Source of the DNA: Nymphaea colorata
Taxonomy: Eukaryota > Streptophyta > Magnoliopsida > Nymphaeales > Nymphaeaceae
Reading direction: 5' to 3'
DNA length: 60,000 bases
NCBI RefSeq assembly: GCF_008831285.2
Contig: NC_045148.1
Coordinates: forward strand, 1,552,001-1,612,000
This document shows positions 24,301 through 36,917 of the stretch, piece after piece; positions within the stretch are counted from its first letter, which is position 1; every line of letters starts with the position of its first letter. The notes beneath the pieces were generated by a model. It searched no databases. It saw only the letters and a list, made by a program, of their open reading frames with translations, and had not been told where the DNA came from. The translations under genes and the position numbers were made by a program.

Positions 24301-25320
24301 TAATGATCTTTGAGACTATGCACACAAAGTATTGAGTCATTTGATTAGCTTGACCGATAGGTCACCAACAAACGAAAATTTCATTTTGTTAAATCAAATA
24401 ATTAGTTGCCAATTACTTAAGAAAATATTTACATATTGCAAATTGTGAACTACGACTAAGTTGATTAGAAAACTCTTAATAAGCAAACATAGTTTTCATT
24501 ATACAAAATTTTTTCAACGACTCCATAGATAAACGTGGATCTTAAAGTACTTAAAATTCGTTCCAACTCCTCAATAAAACTTGGCGTCGGATACGTCTGC
24601 TTAGGAGATGAACACATGTACACATTTTCCTGCATTGAGAACCGAAGATGCTTCTATCTGCATCAGAAACGAGCTGGTCATTCAAAAAAGGCTGCTAGAA
24701 AGGACCCTGCTTCTGGAGAACAACAACATTCAGGTGTAAAGATTCGTTAAACAGAACTCCAACAAAGAGTCAAAATTAACGCCCTTTATTCATTTCTTTG
24801 ATTGGCTGGTCAAATTCTTACTTTTCATTCAACTTCTTTGGCACCTGGCTCAGTGAATTGACTCAAAATTTTATTTTTGAGTTTAAACAGGTGGTTTTAT
24901 TTCACTTTTGTTTGTTAGAAAATCCAAGAAAATAAGGCAATAAAAAACTCAACATCAACACCAGGTCCCAAGTCTCAAACTCTGTAAGTTGAATATTCTC
25001 ATGAAAAAATATTGTTCTCCTAGAAAGCAGGATCATCGAGTGGTTTTCTCTGGTTATTTATCAAGATGTTTTTGGACTTGGTAAAGTTTCTGAAACGAAA
25101 ATGAATGTGACAATTTTTTTCTTTCACTTCTACTTTTTGTTCGTGACTGACATGGTGACCAGAAATGCGAGAGGGTCAAGGGCGGACTCTGCCATCACTT
25201 ACTTGTTGCCCAAGGATTCGGAAGCTTCTTGCTTGCACCCGGCCATTTCCAGAAATCCTTGCTTCTGCGTTGATCTTCCTTATAAATTCATGATCACGAT
25301 CATGAGCTTGGTCGTGCATT
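24290..25320 (+). repeat. Segmental duplication, right copy (upstream of intact FAD copy B)
   Basis: Partner of 22060-23073, spaced about 2.3 kb to the right and likewise ending in a FAD monooxygenase exon 1. It probably contains the promoter and leader of copy B. Confidence 0.75.
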
Positions 25321-27718
25321 ATGAGTGAAAAGAAGGCAGAAAAACAAACACTTGAGAGGGATCTGGATGTACAGAGAGAGATGATGGAGGGTGAGTACCA
25401 AGAGATTGTGATCGTGGGCGGAGGCATTGCGGGGTTGGCAACGTCGATAGCGCTCCGTCGAATGGGGCTGCAGCCCTTAGTGCTCGAGGGGTCGAAAGAG
25501 CTGCGAGTCACCGGTGCGGCCATTTCACTTGCGCCCAATGCCTGGCGCGCCTTGGAGACGCTTGGTGTAGCTCACAAGCTCACCCCATTTTACGCTCCTC
25601 TTAATACGTGAGTATCCACCTACCCAGTATTCCTTTCTTCTCCTTCTGCTGTTCTTCACAGTTGCTAATCAATCCTACTGCAACAGGATGGTGTTCACCG
25701 ATCTTTCTTCTGGAAAAACCATCAGTACTAATTCTTTGCTAAACATCAGGTACTGATTCATGAAGTACTCAAGTTTTCTTCCTCCCTGTTCTATATGTAT
25801 ATGTAAGAAAGTCTGTAATTTGGATTCAATTCTTTTGAATGAAGATGGCAGAGTTCAATCTCTGGTCGCACACCAACCAGAGGCATTAATTTGAACATGG
25901 ACTCACAATATATTTGTTGATCTCGCGCGTTGCAGTGACGATCTAAGTTTAAGATCCGTCCACAGGAAAGCATTACTCGAGGCTCTTGCAGAGGAACTTC
26001 CACCAACAGCAATTCGGTTTGGCTCGAAGCTGTCATCCATAAAAAATTTACCAGATTCATCTCTTCTCGCCCTTCACTTAGAAGATGGAACAGTGATCAA
26101 AACCAAGGTGTGAACTCAAATCATCGCTTCTGTATTCATTAGTGAGTAAGATTGAAGAACTAGTTAAGGTCACTATGCTTCAAATCGAATGATGAGTAAT
26201 TAATTCCAGCCGGTGGATCACCATGGTGCAGCCACCTAGCTACTGTTGTTCCAAGCTGAGGCACAATTATTAGTTTACTTCTATAAACGTTTAGTTGGTG
26301 TTGGCTAATGGCAGGTACTAATTGGATGTGATGGAGTTCGATCCGTGGTGGCTCAGTGGCTAGGCCTTCTCCAACCCGTGCACTCAGGTCGGTCAGCTGT
26401 GCGCGCCATAGCAGTTTTCCCCAATGGTCATGGCTTCACCAAGAATGAGGTCTACCAGGTGCTTGGCGAAGGAACCCGGTCTGGTTTTATTCCTCTGAAT
26501 GACAAGGAAGTGTATTGGTTCATGACATATAAATCTCACCTCGATCAAGGTAATTAATTAATCAGCCTCTTGAAGTAAATTAAAGTCATAAACTGACCAT
26601 CATGAATTGACACACATGCATTTTGGGTAGAACCAATGAGTCCATTAATCATGGAAGTCCACGGCTGGTTGATTGATTTGGGATTTGGGTAAAGCCAAAT
26701 CAAGCTGCTAATCTACCAATGAGTTTAACTATGGTTCTTGTCTGGTTACATAGCGTGGAAATTTGGAGATCCATGAAAGAGTACATTATTGGCTTTACTG
26801 CATTATAAGTGGTTAAAATCCATGGTATACCACATTGACATATTTGATTAGGAAACACATGCATGTTAAGTACTTAATTTAAAGATATCTTACCACACTT
26901 TGTGCTTTTGTATCATTTCCTATTAAATCTGCATCGGGAGAAAATGTTAATACTCATAAGAAACACAACCAATCCTCTCAAAGGACAGATTAGCATTGCA
27001 TTTCAAGTGGACGTAGACCAGATTAATTTTAAAATCTTGCAACTTAATACTCTTTTGATATTGATTCTTAAGAGAAACAAGCAGAATAAGAAAATCAGTA
27101 CAAGTAAATACAAAAGGCCGCAGCTTTAAGTAAGTTCAATGTATCTCTGAATTTTCCTGTTTGGCTTCTGTAGATGCAGATCTTTGGAAGCATCCAGAGT
27201 TGATACGGGACACGGTGTTACAAAGGATCGAGAAGGCTTTTCCAGCCAAATTTGTGGAAGTGGTCAGGAAGTCTGATCTGGAAACAACTTCACTGGCTCC
27301 ATTGATTTTTAGGTATCCATGGGACTTGTTCTTCGGTCATGTCTCAAAGGGGAATGTAACAGTTGCAGGGGATGCCATGCACCCAATGACACCTGACCTC
27401 GGCCAAGGCGGGTGCTCGGCTCTGGAAGACGCCGTAGTCCTTGCTAGGAACCTTGGAGAAACCCTGCAGAAGGATGGCAGGACCGAGTTCGATGAGAAAT
27501 CTGCGGAGGAAGCACTGAAGAAATATGCCAAGGAGAGGAGAATGAGAACTGCTGGCCTCATCACTGGCTCACTGCTCTCTGGTTGGCTTCAAGGAGAGAC
27601 AGGATGGCTGGTGAAGATGATAAGGAACACAATCCTCTATCGTTATTTGTTCAGCAAACTCCCTCAGGTTGTTGATTATGATTGTGGGAAATTGCCTGTC
27701 ATCGGCTCCCACAGTTGA
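25321..27718 (+). CDS. FAD-dependent monooxygenase (MO1/CTF2 type), copy B, intact
   Basis: Class-A flavoprotein monooxygenase resembling bacterial salicylate hydroxylase, which would use NAD(P)H and O2 to hydroxylate an aromatic or related small molecule; the substrate is unknown. Five exons: 25321-25607, 25687-25749, 25936-26107, 26315-26549, 27174-27718, phases 2,2,0,1, all GT/AG. Motifs: FAD-binding VIVGGGIAG near residues 30-38, the DG motif VLIGCDGVRS near 175-184, and the second FAD motif GDAMHPMTPDLGQGG near 318. Length is 433 residues from the first ATG. In-frame ATGs at 25381 and 25384 give 413 or 412 residues, nearer the family norm and the neighbour's start, and are more likely. 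No transit peptide is evident. It lies in a tandem array with relics A and A2 upstream and copies C and D downstream. Confidence 0.93.
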
Positions 27719-28987
27719 AGGCATGTGCAGCTTGCTACACACGCTCGTATCTTAGAAATCCTTATCTGGTAGATGGACTGGACTTCATGATTTTGTTTTG
27801 TGTTTCAGTTGACGCACAAAGCCATATCTTCCAGTTGCAGTGATCGATCCTAAGTTGGTCATGTTTACTTGGGTCTTCGTAGATGGTGCACTGAAGATGA
27901 CCATGATTCAGTGGTTTCTTGAATAAAAGGTTTCTTATGTGTTTTTTGCTAATGTAACATATCTGTAATAAATAAGTTTTGAATTGTATAATGAAGGTCA
28001 ATGAAGGTAATCAGCTAACTGCTTGTGCCTTTTCTCTTTCTATAATTCAACTTGTCTAAGCCTTTTTGCTCTCAAGCCCAATGGCCATTGATCCCAATTT
28101 TGAAACCAGTTAACATTCACCGAGATGTGATTCCATTAGTTCACTAAAGGCAATTAAAGAAGCATATACAGAGGGGAGGGCTGTTAAACTAACCAAGTAG
28201 CCTGCGACTCAAACTTATGAAAGCAGAGCTGCTCTTGTCATCGAGTAGGAACGGAGCGCAAACTGCAAAGTTCAGTTTTTTCCAATATGTAAATATATCT
28301 GCAGACAGAGTGCTAATTTTTTCAATTTTAAAGCTGATTAGTGCATAACCTGCAAAGAATTTTCTGATTCTGCGCAGCTTTTAATATCACCTTTTGCAGA
28401 GGGGTTCAATGACCTCTGGCTTTAAAGCAGGGACCAAGATAGGTGGGGCTCCATATACAAAGTAGTTGAACTTTTGGGAAATACTTAGACATCTTCTTCC
28501 ATTCACTTTTCCGGTGCCTCTTATGCCTTTGGGAGAAGAAATGTAGTTGCTTCCATTAAAATTGAATACGATCTGGGTGTTATGTCATTTCACTTGGGGA
28601 TATTTGACAAAAAAGGAGACCAGCCTAAAAAACCAAGTTGTGGGGATAAGCCGTAAGGCCTTCTTTTGAGAGAAATGTGTGACGCTGGCTTCAAGAAAAG
28701 TTAATTTTGAGGAGGAGGCATGGGAATGGATGACGTTGAGAATGGATAAGTGAAGTTTTTTGTCATCTTCTTCGGTGTCAGGGCCAGTGACGCAGAAAAG
28801 GAAACGAGATGTAGCTATCGTTCCTTTAGTTGCTTGCTTGGTGCACAAGCTTCTGGCTTTTGCATCTCATGATGGATCAAGCTGCTCTACCTCCCACGCC
28901 TTGAGATGCTGCACTTGTAAATTTGGTTTCCGTGCTCGCAGTGTGCAATCGAGAGAGAGGGAGAGATAGAGAGGCAGGGGAGCAGCA
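27719..28987. other. Spacer between FAD copies B and C
   Basis: 3' UTR of copy B and promoter of copy C. A GA-rich leader (about 28950-28976) immediately precedes the copy C ATG. No other gene seen. Confidence 0.5.
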
Positions 28988-31900
28988 ATGGAGATCGAAG
29001 AGGAGGTTGTGATCGTAGGGGCAGGCATCGCGGGGCTGGCGACGGCGATAGCGCTGAGGAAGGTCGGGCTCTCATGCCTGGTGCTTGAGCGCTCGACTGA
29101 GCTGCGAACTGCGGGAGCGGCACTTGCCCTCTTCCCCAACGCCTGGCGAGCCCTTCGCGAACTTGGCGTCGCCGACAAACTCACTCCCCACTACCCTGCT
29201 GTTGAGAAGTGAGTCCACATCTCCTTCATTATTTAATTATCCACACCTTTTCCTTCATCTTTACAGACGTCTATTACTGTTAACAATGTCCATTGAGTTG
29301 TCTTGTGCTTTTACCGTCGCATGGAGAGAGGTTGTAGGAACCCCTTCATGGGGATTTTAGACTTGGGACTTCAAATTGAGAAAAATCAAAAGAGTTGGAA
29401 ATCTTGGTGTGTGATTCGCCTGGACAGACACGATAGTTTGATTAATCCCATCTTGTTCATTTGAAAAGGAAAAGCCAAATTAGGTATCTACTATTGGAAT
29501 GTGAATTTTCACATGTCCTAAGCCGCACGACTATCTCCTTTTCAGCCTGGTAATGACCTGGTGCCTTTTCTACTCAGGAAGCCACCAGCTTTGCCTTTTC
29601 TGAAAGTGACTGATGTAATTGTGTTGATATTTGGGGGTCGACTGAAACTATCATTAAATCTCACTAACTGGACTTTATTGATCAGTTGGGCTCAGAGTGG
29701 GGTTTAGGTTCAAATTTGTCAAACACATACCTCCAGTTCGAATGTAACGGCTTGGCAGGTGGTATTTCCCAGTTGGATTTCGACGTCTAATTTGGATTTT
29801 CTTTTCACTTCAAATTACTGTCAGATCTATGTGAACTATCGAATTTCCTGTACACCGCTTTACATTGGTCGGGTATATCCAACGTCATGTTTTGCCAGAG
29901 AATCTATGATTTTCTCCCCCTGTTATGACACAAACACATCGATTCTTTGTATGTATATAGTAACCATTTATGGTGGAGTATAATATGTTCTATTCAGAAT
30001 TCTTGAATGAGTGAACCGTGTCAATGACTATCAAGAAATAAGATCTGGAAGACTATGTTGCATGCATGCATGTCTATGTACGTGTGCAGTTGCAGGCATG
30101 TGATATGGGTAAGCTGATGTTGGGATAGACTCTTTTACATTGTTTCGAGAGCCACAAACAAAGATATTGATCTCTTGATCCACTTCAACTTGAAAGTATA
30201 AATATATACCTATATCACATTGACATTTACATATAGACTGCTGCACTCGGGTGAGTTTGAATGCACAATCAGGTGGAGTTATTTCCATTTGCTGCTATAA
30301 GCCTATATGGTTCACAACTAATGTGATTATTTACTTCAATCTAATCCTTTTTCTTGCAAATGAAGGGCTTCTGTCACCTCTGTTTCATCTGGACAAACAC
30401 GACAACTTTCTTTAGCCCGAATAAAGTCTAGGTACTGATAATTTCCTTAATCTTTCTTTCCTGCAGGTTAATTGTTTCTGCTTGAATTTTTTGAGAGTTT
30501 CAAAGTAAAAAGGTGAAAATAGTGCATTTGCAATGTCTCCACATTTCAAAAATTATTCACCTCTTTACAGAGATGAAATGTTTTTCAGCCAAAGGTTCTC
30601 CGACCTCATGCAAAAGAGCCTAGTTACAGGAAAAATGTTTTTTACTCAAATTTTATAATAATTCACATGCTTTTGAACCCTTACATACCATTTCAAGTGT
30701 AAATGATTTAAATTCATTCTATGTTTTGCACATGATTTCTTATGACACCTATTTCCTAAAAGATTCATTGGTCAAATATGAGTGTTTCATACACTTGGGA
30801 CCAAGCAAACAATATCCTTCTTTATTTAAAATGGATGCATTATCTAAGAGGCAACCTTTACTTTTTGCATTCTAAACTTGATTTTGAGCAAAACCTATAT
30901 CAGGTATAAACTGGCTATGGTCCTACGGATTGACAGGATGCTTGTCTTTGGACCATTGCAGTGATGGACTGGGTATAAGATTGGTTCACAGGAAAGCATT
31001 GCTCAAGGCACTTGCAGAAGAACTTCCACCAGCAGTAATTCGGTTCAGCTCGAAGCCTACCTCCATTGGAACGTCACCAGATTCATCTCTTGCCATCCTA
31101 CACTTAGAAGACGGAACAATTGTAAAAGCTAGAGTACATGACCAACCCATATCATGTTTTAAGTATATATTGACCTCCAAGTCCCAAACTCAGAAGATGA
31201 CTTAAAATAGACATGGGTTCAGCATTGCTCCAAATCTTCAAGGCCTAATGTGATGATTCTCCATGTGACTGGGGTCTTTGTGGGTTGCTGTTGACAGGTA
31301 CTGATAGGATGCGATGGTGTTCGATCCATGGTGGCTCCGTGGCTGGGCCTCCTTCAACCAGTTCATTCTGGTCGATCGGCAGTACGGAGCATTGGAGTTT
31401 TTCCAGATGGCCATGGCTTTGAACATGAGCTCCAGCAGGTGCTTGGACAAGGCATACGTGCCGGTTTCCTTCCTCTTAGTGACAAGGAAATCTTTTGGTT
31501 TCTGACCTTTAAAACACCAAAGGAAGGTAACTGTGTATCTTGTTGAGGTTAAATTCATTCTAACTAGCTAGCATTGCATAGTCTATTGCCTGAACTTGCA
31601 TTCACAGTAACAGTCTTGAGATTCCTTTGCTCTAGTTGGACATATTTTTAGAAATATTTAAGCAACTACAGAACCATTGGAAACCTAATGTACTTTACTG
31701 TACTATACATTAACAGTCCCACTATAAAAATTCAATTGCTAATATTCAAATTCGGAGTCTTATGCAAATGATCTTTGGACAAATTATTGCTAATTAGGAC
31801 TTTCTTGACGTTATCATAAATGATTATCAAACTAATTTTCGTCACATCTGTATATGCAAAATAACACTAGTTGTACATATACTAACTTTTGTTGACTTTT

Positions 31901-32550
31901 TCAAGAATTATTGCTTATATACTTTATGAAACATGCTTATATTCTTTATGAAACATGTATATAGCTAGCATTTGTTGCTCATATTCTCCTTTTTGGCTTC
32001 TCTAGATTTGGATATTGGAAAATACCCAGAACTGGTACAGGAATACGTATTGCAGAAGCTAGTAAAAGATTTTCCAGAAAAGTATAAAGAAGTGGTCAGG
32101 AAATCTGATTTGGCATCAACAACACTAGCTCCATTGATGTTTAGGTGGCCATGGAACCTGTTCTCTGGTCAAGTTTCAAAAGGGAATGTTACAGTTGCAG
32201 GGGATGCTATGCACCCAATGACACCGGACATTGCCCAAGGTGGATGTTCTGCATTAGAAGATGCCGTAGTCCTTGCTAGGAACCTTGGTGAAGCTCTACA
32301 GAAGGATGGGAAGATCGAGTTTGACAAGAATGCGATTGAAGAAGGCCTGAAGAAGTATGTCAAGGAGAGGAGGCTGAGAACTGCTGGTCTCATTACTGGT
32401 GCTTTCCTCTCTGGTTGGATTCAGGGGAACCCAGTCTGGTTGGTGAGGATGATAAGGGACAATATATTCTATCCGTATTTGTTCCCTAAAATCCTCAATG
32501 CTATTGATTACGATTGTGGAAAACTGCCTGCAATTAGCTCCCGCAATTGA
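28988..32550 (+). CDS. FAD-dependent monooxygenase (MO1/CTF2 type), copy C, intact
   Basis: Paralogue of copy B with the same five-exon plan: 28988-29208, 30366-30431, 30962-31133, 31298-31526, 32006-32550; total 1233 nt, 410 residues. Motifs: VVIVGAGIAGLATAIALRK at the N-terminus, VLIGCDGVRS near 154-163, and GDAMHPMTPDIAQGG near 295. The start is fixed by the FAD motif beginning at residue 8 and the absence of an earlier in-frame ATG. Exon 3 ends GCTAGA/GTACAT, where copy B has ACCAAG/GTGTGA, so the last codon of the exon changed from Lys to Arg while a GT donor was kept. Intron 1 is long (about 1.16 kb). Same inferred chemistry as copy B; substrate unknown. Confidence 0.93.
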
Positions 32551-34189
32551 AGGTTCAAATTGGAAAGGACTGTTTGGCCAAAAGTTTGTAGCATATGCAC
32601 TTCATCCTGTTTTACGTACGTCCTGATGTGTGTATATACTTTTTATAGCTACATTAAATTGTAGGTGATCGTTTCAGTTTTTTTTCTTTTCTTTTCTTTT
32701 CCTTAGCTCAATGAACATGGATCCCCTGTGGATCTGATCAACAGGGATCATTAAGTAAGTTTCCTATATGATTTATCCTAAATGGATGAGTATTTATGCG
32801 GAATAGATCTTGCAAATAAAATGAAATCTTTCTTTCAGTTATGCAGACTTCTGCCTCTGCTTTTTATGTAGAGAACCGCAAGGAACATGTGAAAGTTAAT
32901 TAAGAACGAAAAGAGACCAAGAAGATCTACCTGCATCCCCTTCGGTTACAGTTCTTTTGGTGACCCCCAGTTAGTACTGGCCTATTCATCAGTCGGCTTA
33001 ACTTGACATGGTTATTGAAGTTTGTATTCGAACCAATAAGTATACTAGGCATCAAAAAATTGATAAAGGTGTAAGAGTTGCTTCTTGCAGATGAATAGAA
33101 ACAACATTGATCTTCTGTGTCCATGGTGGGATTTACCTGATTATTTCTGAAAACAGGATTGATATTCGTATCCAGTTATTGGTGCAGTTAACCAAAACTT
33201 TTCTGGATTCTTAGACCAACTACCTAAAATCCCATTCCATTCTCTAAGTTTATATATCAGGCTCCTACCAAATGATCATCTGTTTATAGAGATTATTATT
33301 ATTATTATGCACGTCAAAAAACAAAATATAGAAGATGGTGCACCCTAGAAAATTCAATATACTTCCCACTTTTGTTAGGACACTGAATTTCTGTTAGGTT
33401 AAATAAGCATCTTCAAACCTGAGATTGCTGGTAACAATCACAAGCCTCATACGGTCAAATCGCCATCAACAGTCACATGAAAGAGAGCATTACTTTCATA
33501 AAGACGTTTGAGAAGGAATCACATGTCACACATTTTCGTTATATAACTCGTGATCTGTTTGTCTTGATTGGCGATCGGCGCCTAAAAAAATCGCACAACT
33601 TCAAAAATGTAGTGGTAAAGCAGAGGCTTAATGTCATAATCACCCCAAAAGAGATCACACGCTTTTGGTCGTTCTAATTCATTCGTATCAACAATCATGC
33701 AACTTTTCCTGAAATAAGAAAGTATTATTAGATCATGTCGTGTAGAAACATGCATTTGGAAACACAATTTTTTTTTTCAAACACCTTCTAAAGTATGTCA
33801 GAGTTGAAGTCATGCACAGATTGAATCTTTTCCCATTCCATTGCTAATTGGATAAGGAAAAATGGGGAATTGGAAATCTTTTGGAGGTTAAAATCCTCCT
33901 CCTATAGATAAAGTCATTTTTTACAGAAAATTTTCTGGATCTCTTTCAATACTCATGGAAAAAGTTAGCTGCTACTCGAATATAACCGATTCTTTATGTT
34001 TTTTTTTTTCCTAACTTTCCTTATTGATCTTTCTTCAATTTAGTGGGGCAGGTTATCCAGAGTTTTCATATTTTAATTTCCATCTGATTTCCCTATCATT
34101 CATTTGTTTGGAGTCTAGAGTCCACAGAAATGTTAGGACAAATATCAAGGGCACTTTATCCTACTGCACTACAACATTCATATTGGTTT
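32551..34189. other. Spacer between FAD copies C and D
   Basis: AT-rich. Open frames such as 33477-33677 have no recognisable motif. Confidence 0.45.
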
Positions 34190-35419
34190 TGACAGTGATT
34201 ATCGGGGCGGCCATTATTCTATATACAAGAAAGCTGAAGCCTGCACCCTTCCCATACTTGTGAAAATCATCCATGGTAAGAAGGATGGGATCGGTTGCCG
34301 GGTTCTCGAACAGGTGCCGGAGCTCCGAACAACTGGAGCTGCACTCATGCTCTGCTCCAATGCCTGGCAAGCCCTGGGCTCGCACGGCATTGAGCACAAG
34401 CTCACCCCGCTATACCCACCTGCCTGCTTAGCTTTCCAATTCTTTCTCATGCTTAAGCTTGTCTTGGCCAATCCACTTATTCATTGAGGCTTGTGGATCC
34501 ATATGCTTGATGAACTTCACGATGTATATCCCCAAACATGTTTAGTAATAGAAACAACCTGGTGTTGACAAATTCCGCAAATTAAGTTTCAGTAGCTTCG
34601 TTTTATCTCAAAAATGTTCACAAGGTCGGCACTCATCTAAAACTCTGTTTTTGAATTGTCATCCATAGAAGAATCACGTCAGTCGTCGTCTCCAATCATC
34701 CTTCACGTGGAGGATGGTACCACCATTAAAGCAAAGGTAAATCCGGTCCAGAAATTGATTGCAGCCATAATTGAATGATTCAAAAGCTATTTTTTTATAT
34801 TATTAACAAATATGTAGATGGCATCTATGTGGTCGAATTTGATTATGGGGTTATACTACCTCCAAGTGGTTTTGACAAGTATCGGAACCAACCAAAGCAT
34901 GCTAAAATTCAAAGGAGTACTTATAAATAAACACATTTAAGATGAGCACTAGGTATCCCACCACCCAAGTGAAAGACAAAGTCAGCTCCAAGTAAGGGCG
35001 GAGCCAAGATTTTTTTCAAGACGAAGTTTAACCTTTGGATTTGGGTGAGGCCAAACTGAATCCGAATCCAAACAAAGATGCCGCAATTAAAAATTTTCAA
35101 TTTTTTCAATGTAATTTTTTTTTTTTCAATTCGCTTGGGTAGGGCCATGGCCAGGGAACAGGTACTTATCGGGTGTGATGGAGTCCAGTCTGTGGTGGAT
35201 CGGTGGTTAGGACTCGCCGATCTAGTCGACTCCAGTCGTTCTGCAACAAGGGGCATATCCATTTTCCCGAACGGCCACGGCCTTGACCATGAAATTGCTC
35301 AGTTTCAGTGTCTTGATGATGGTGTTAAGGCAGGTTATATATATATATATATAACCTAACCTGCCAATGACAAGCACGTCTATTAGGGTTTTCATTAATT
35401 AGAACAGCACATCCTCCTG
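34190..35419 (+). pseudogene. FAD monooxygenase relic D
   Basis: Exon 1 remnant at about 34193-34430: GTGATTATCGGGGCGGCC (the AGLATA part of the FAD motif is deleted), then CRVLEQVPELRTTGAAL and AWQALGSHGIEHKLTP. Exon 3 remnant at about 34640-34736 (ILHVEDGTTIKAK, then GTAAAT). Exon 4 at 35162-35419 (VLIGCDGVQSVVDRWLGL, FPNGHGLDHE), broken by a TA tract at 35336-35353 and in-frame stops before its donor. Exon 2 and exon 5 (with the GD motif) are not found. A hAT-type MITE fills intron 3. Non-functional. Confidence 0.85.
34994..35152. mobile_element. hAT-type MITE of the CAGGGGCGGAG family, in FAD relic D
   Basis: Contains AAGGGCGGAGCCAAGATTTT, the AAAATTTTCAATTTTTTC core and the GGGCCATGGCC near-end. 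The CTCCGCCCCTG terminus is absent, so the right end is truncated. It lies just before exon 4. Confidence 0.7.
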
Positions 35420-36839
35420 GTAATTAATTATCTGCACTTGCAATTTGGGATTTTAATGCTACTTAATTTTGATTTTAAGTCATTGACAAAATACTAAATT
35501 GTCAACTTCCTTCTCTATAAATTTTGACTTCATAGGCTAGCCATAACATATTTTGAAAACATATGATGGTAGCTTTTCCAACATCTCAAAGCTGAAATTT
35601 TGCAATTTCTGAAGCTCAATGCCGTATCCATGAGATACAGCTGATAAGAACTACTACGAATTAATTAAAGCATCTCCATAAGGCTAATTTTGAGGGTAAG
35701 ATTTAAAATCCCAACTAGCTAGTATTGAAAATGAACTTTTTTTTACACTTGAGATCCAAGAAAAACTTACACATTACATTACGAGTAGCTTTGAGATTCC
35801 TTTGAGGGTGGACCCATGTTGAGGAGACAAATCAACATTTTTCTGGCCATACTGCCGGAGCTGTCGATCACGATCAGTACGCTTTAGAAGCTTTCAGCCC
35901 CACTCAGATCCATGATGTTGCCTTATAGGACCCATTTTTTTACCTTTCCAGCGTGGGCTTCAATCTTAAAAGCCGCTTAGCAATGATGAAAGTTTCATGA
36001 ATCTCTCTTAAAATAATACTGTAACAGAGCAGCATTTCATGAATGAATGAGTTACTATTCCCAATTGCCGAACAGTTTGGTAGAGTTACTGACAGTAAAT
36101 GGCTATAGTTGCAAATGGTGCAGATCTGCTTGAAAGTTTTCTTTATTTAAAACCTAAGGGTGCCAAGTTATTCAAATATGTTGAAAAAACACAACCTTTC
36201 ACAAACACAATTTTATTATCCACCAAACACATCATCCTGGCAGGTTTTAGTAACATGAACATATTTTTATCAAGATTCAATTTTCGTCATCCTATTCTAA
36301 CCAGTATAAATGAACTCTTTGAATTATCTTTTCACACTACCACATCATCCGTTAACTTAGAAGCAAAGAAGACAACGATTTACGTGGTTCGGAGCAATAA
36401 TCTCCTACGTCCACGGTTGCACAGATCTCTTGTATTCTCTCTCTCAGAAGAACACACAGACAACACTAACAAGCGGCGACCATCCTCAAAACATAAGGAT
36501 TAAGGCAAACTCGCATTTGTACAAAATGACATATATGCCCTTACATAAGGAAATGAGTGTCCAGTATGGGTCAAGTTCCATACACCAACACTTTCCCCAC
36601 TGAGCGCGCCGCTTACAACGACGCTCTTTGAACTTTTCTTCTCTTCCCTTTGGTCTTCACAAGAAAGGTGTGGAGAAACAGAAGGGAAGGGTCTCTTTCG
36701 CAAAAACCGTTTCGTGCATCAGAGTTGATGTTAGCCATGGTGGCCAACTTTTCTAGAAGCGCTTCTACATAATACAGAAGGTGCTCCTACGGGAAGGGAC
36801 TACCCATTTCAAAGAGAGAAAGTATTCTTGGCCTACTCT

Positions 36840-36847
36840 TGTATAAG
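36840..36847 (+). promoter_or_regulatory. Putative TATA-like box of CAD1 (TGTATAAG)
   Basis: Lies 71 bp upstream of the ATG, at the same place where CAD2 has the consensus TATATAAA (43118-43125). The deviation may weaken CAD1 transcription. Confidence 0.5.
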
Positions 36848-36917
36848 GGGAGAAGTGGGGGAGAGGTAGCACTCAAACAAGGCGCAGATAAAGAAAGACA
36901 GCTGAGCTGAGAGAAAG

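Noticed and set aside
25176-25538. Minus-strand frames opposite FAD copy B exon 1 (also 28867-29184 and 32169-32393)
   Set aside because: The sense strand carries the FAD-binding and GD motifs with correct splicing; the antisense frames are incidental.
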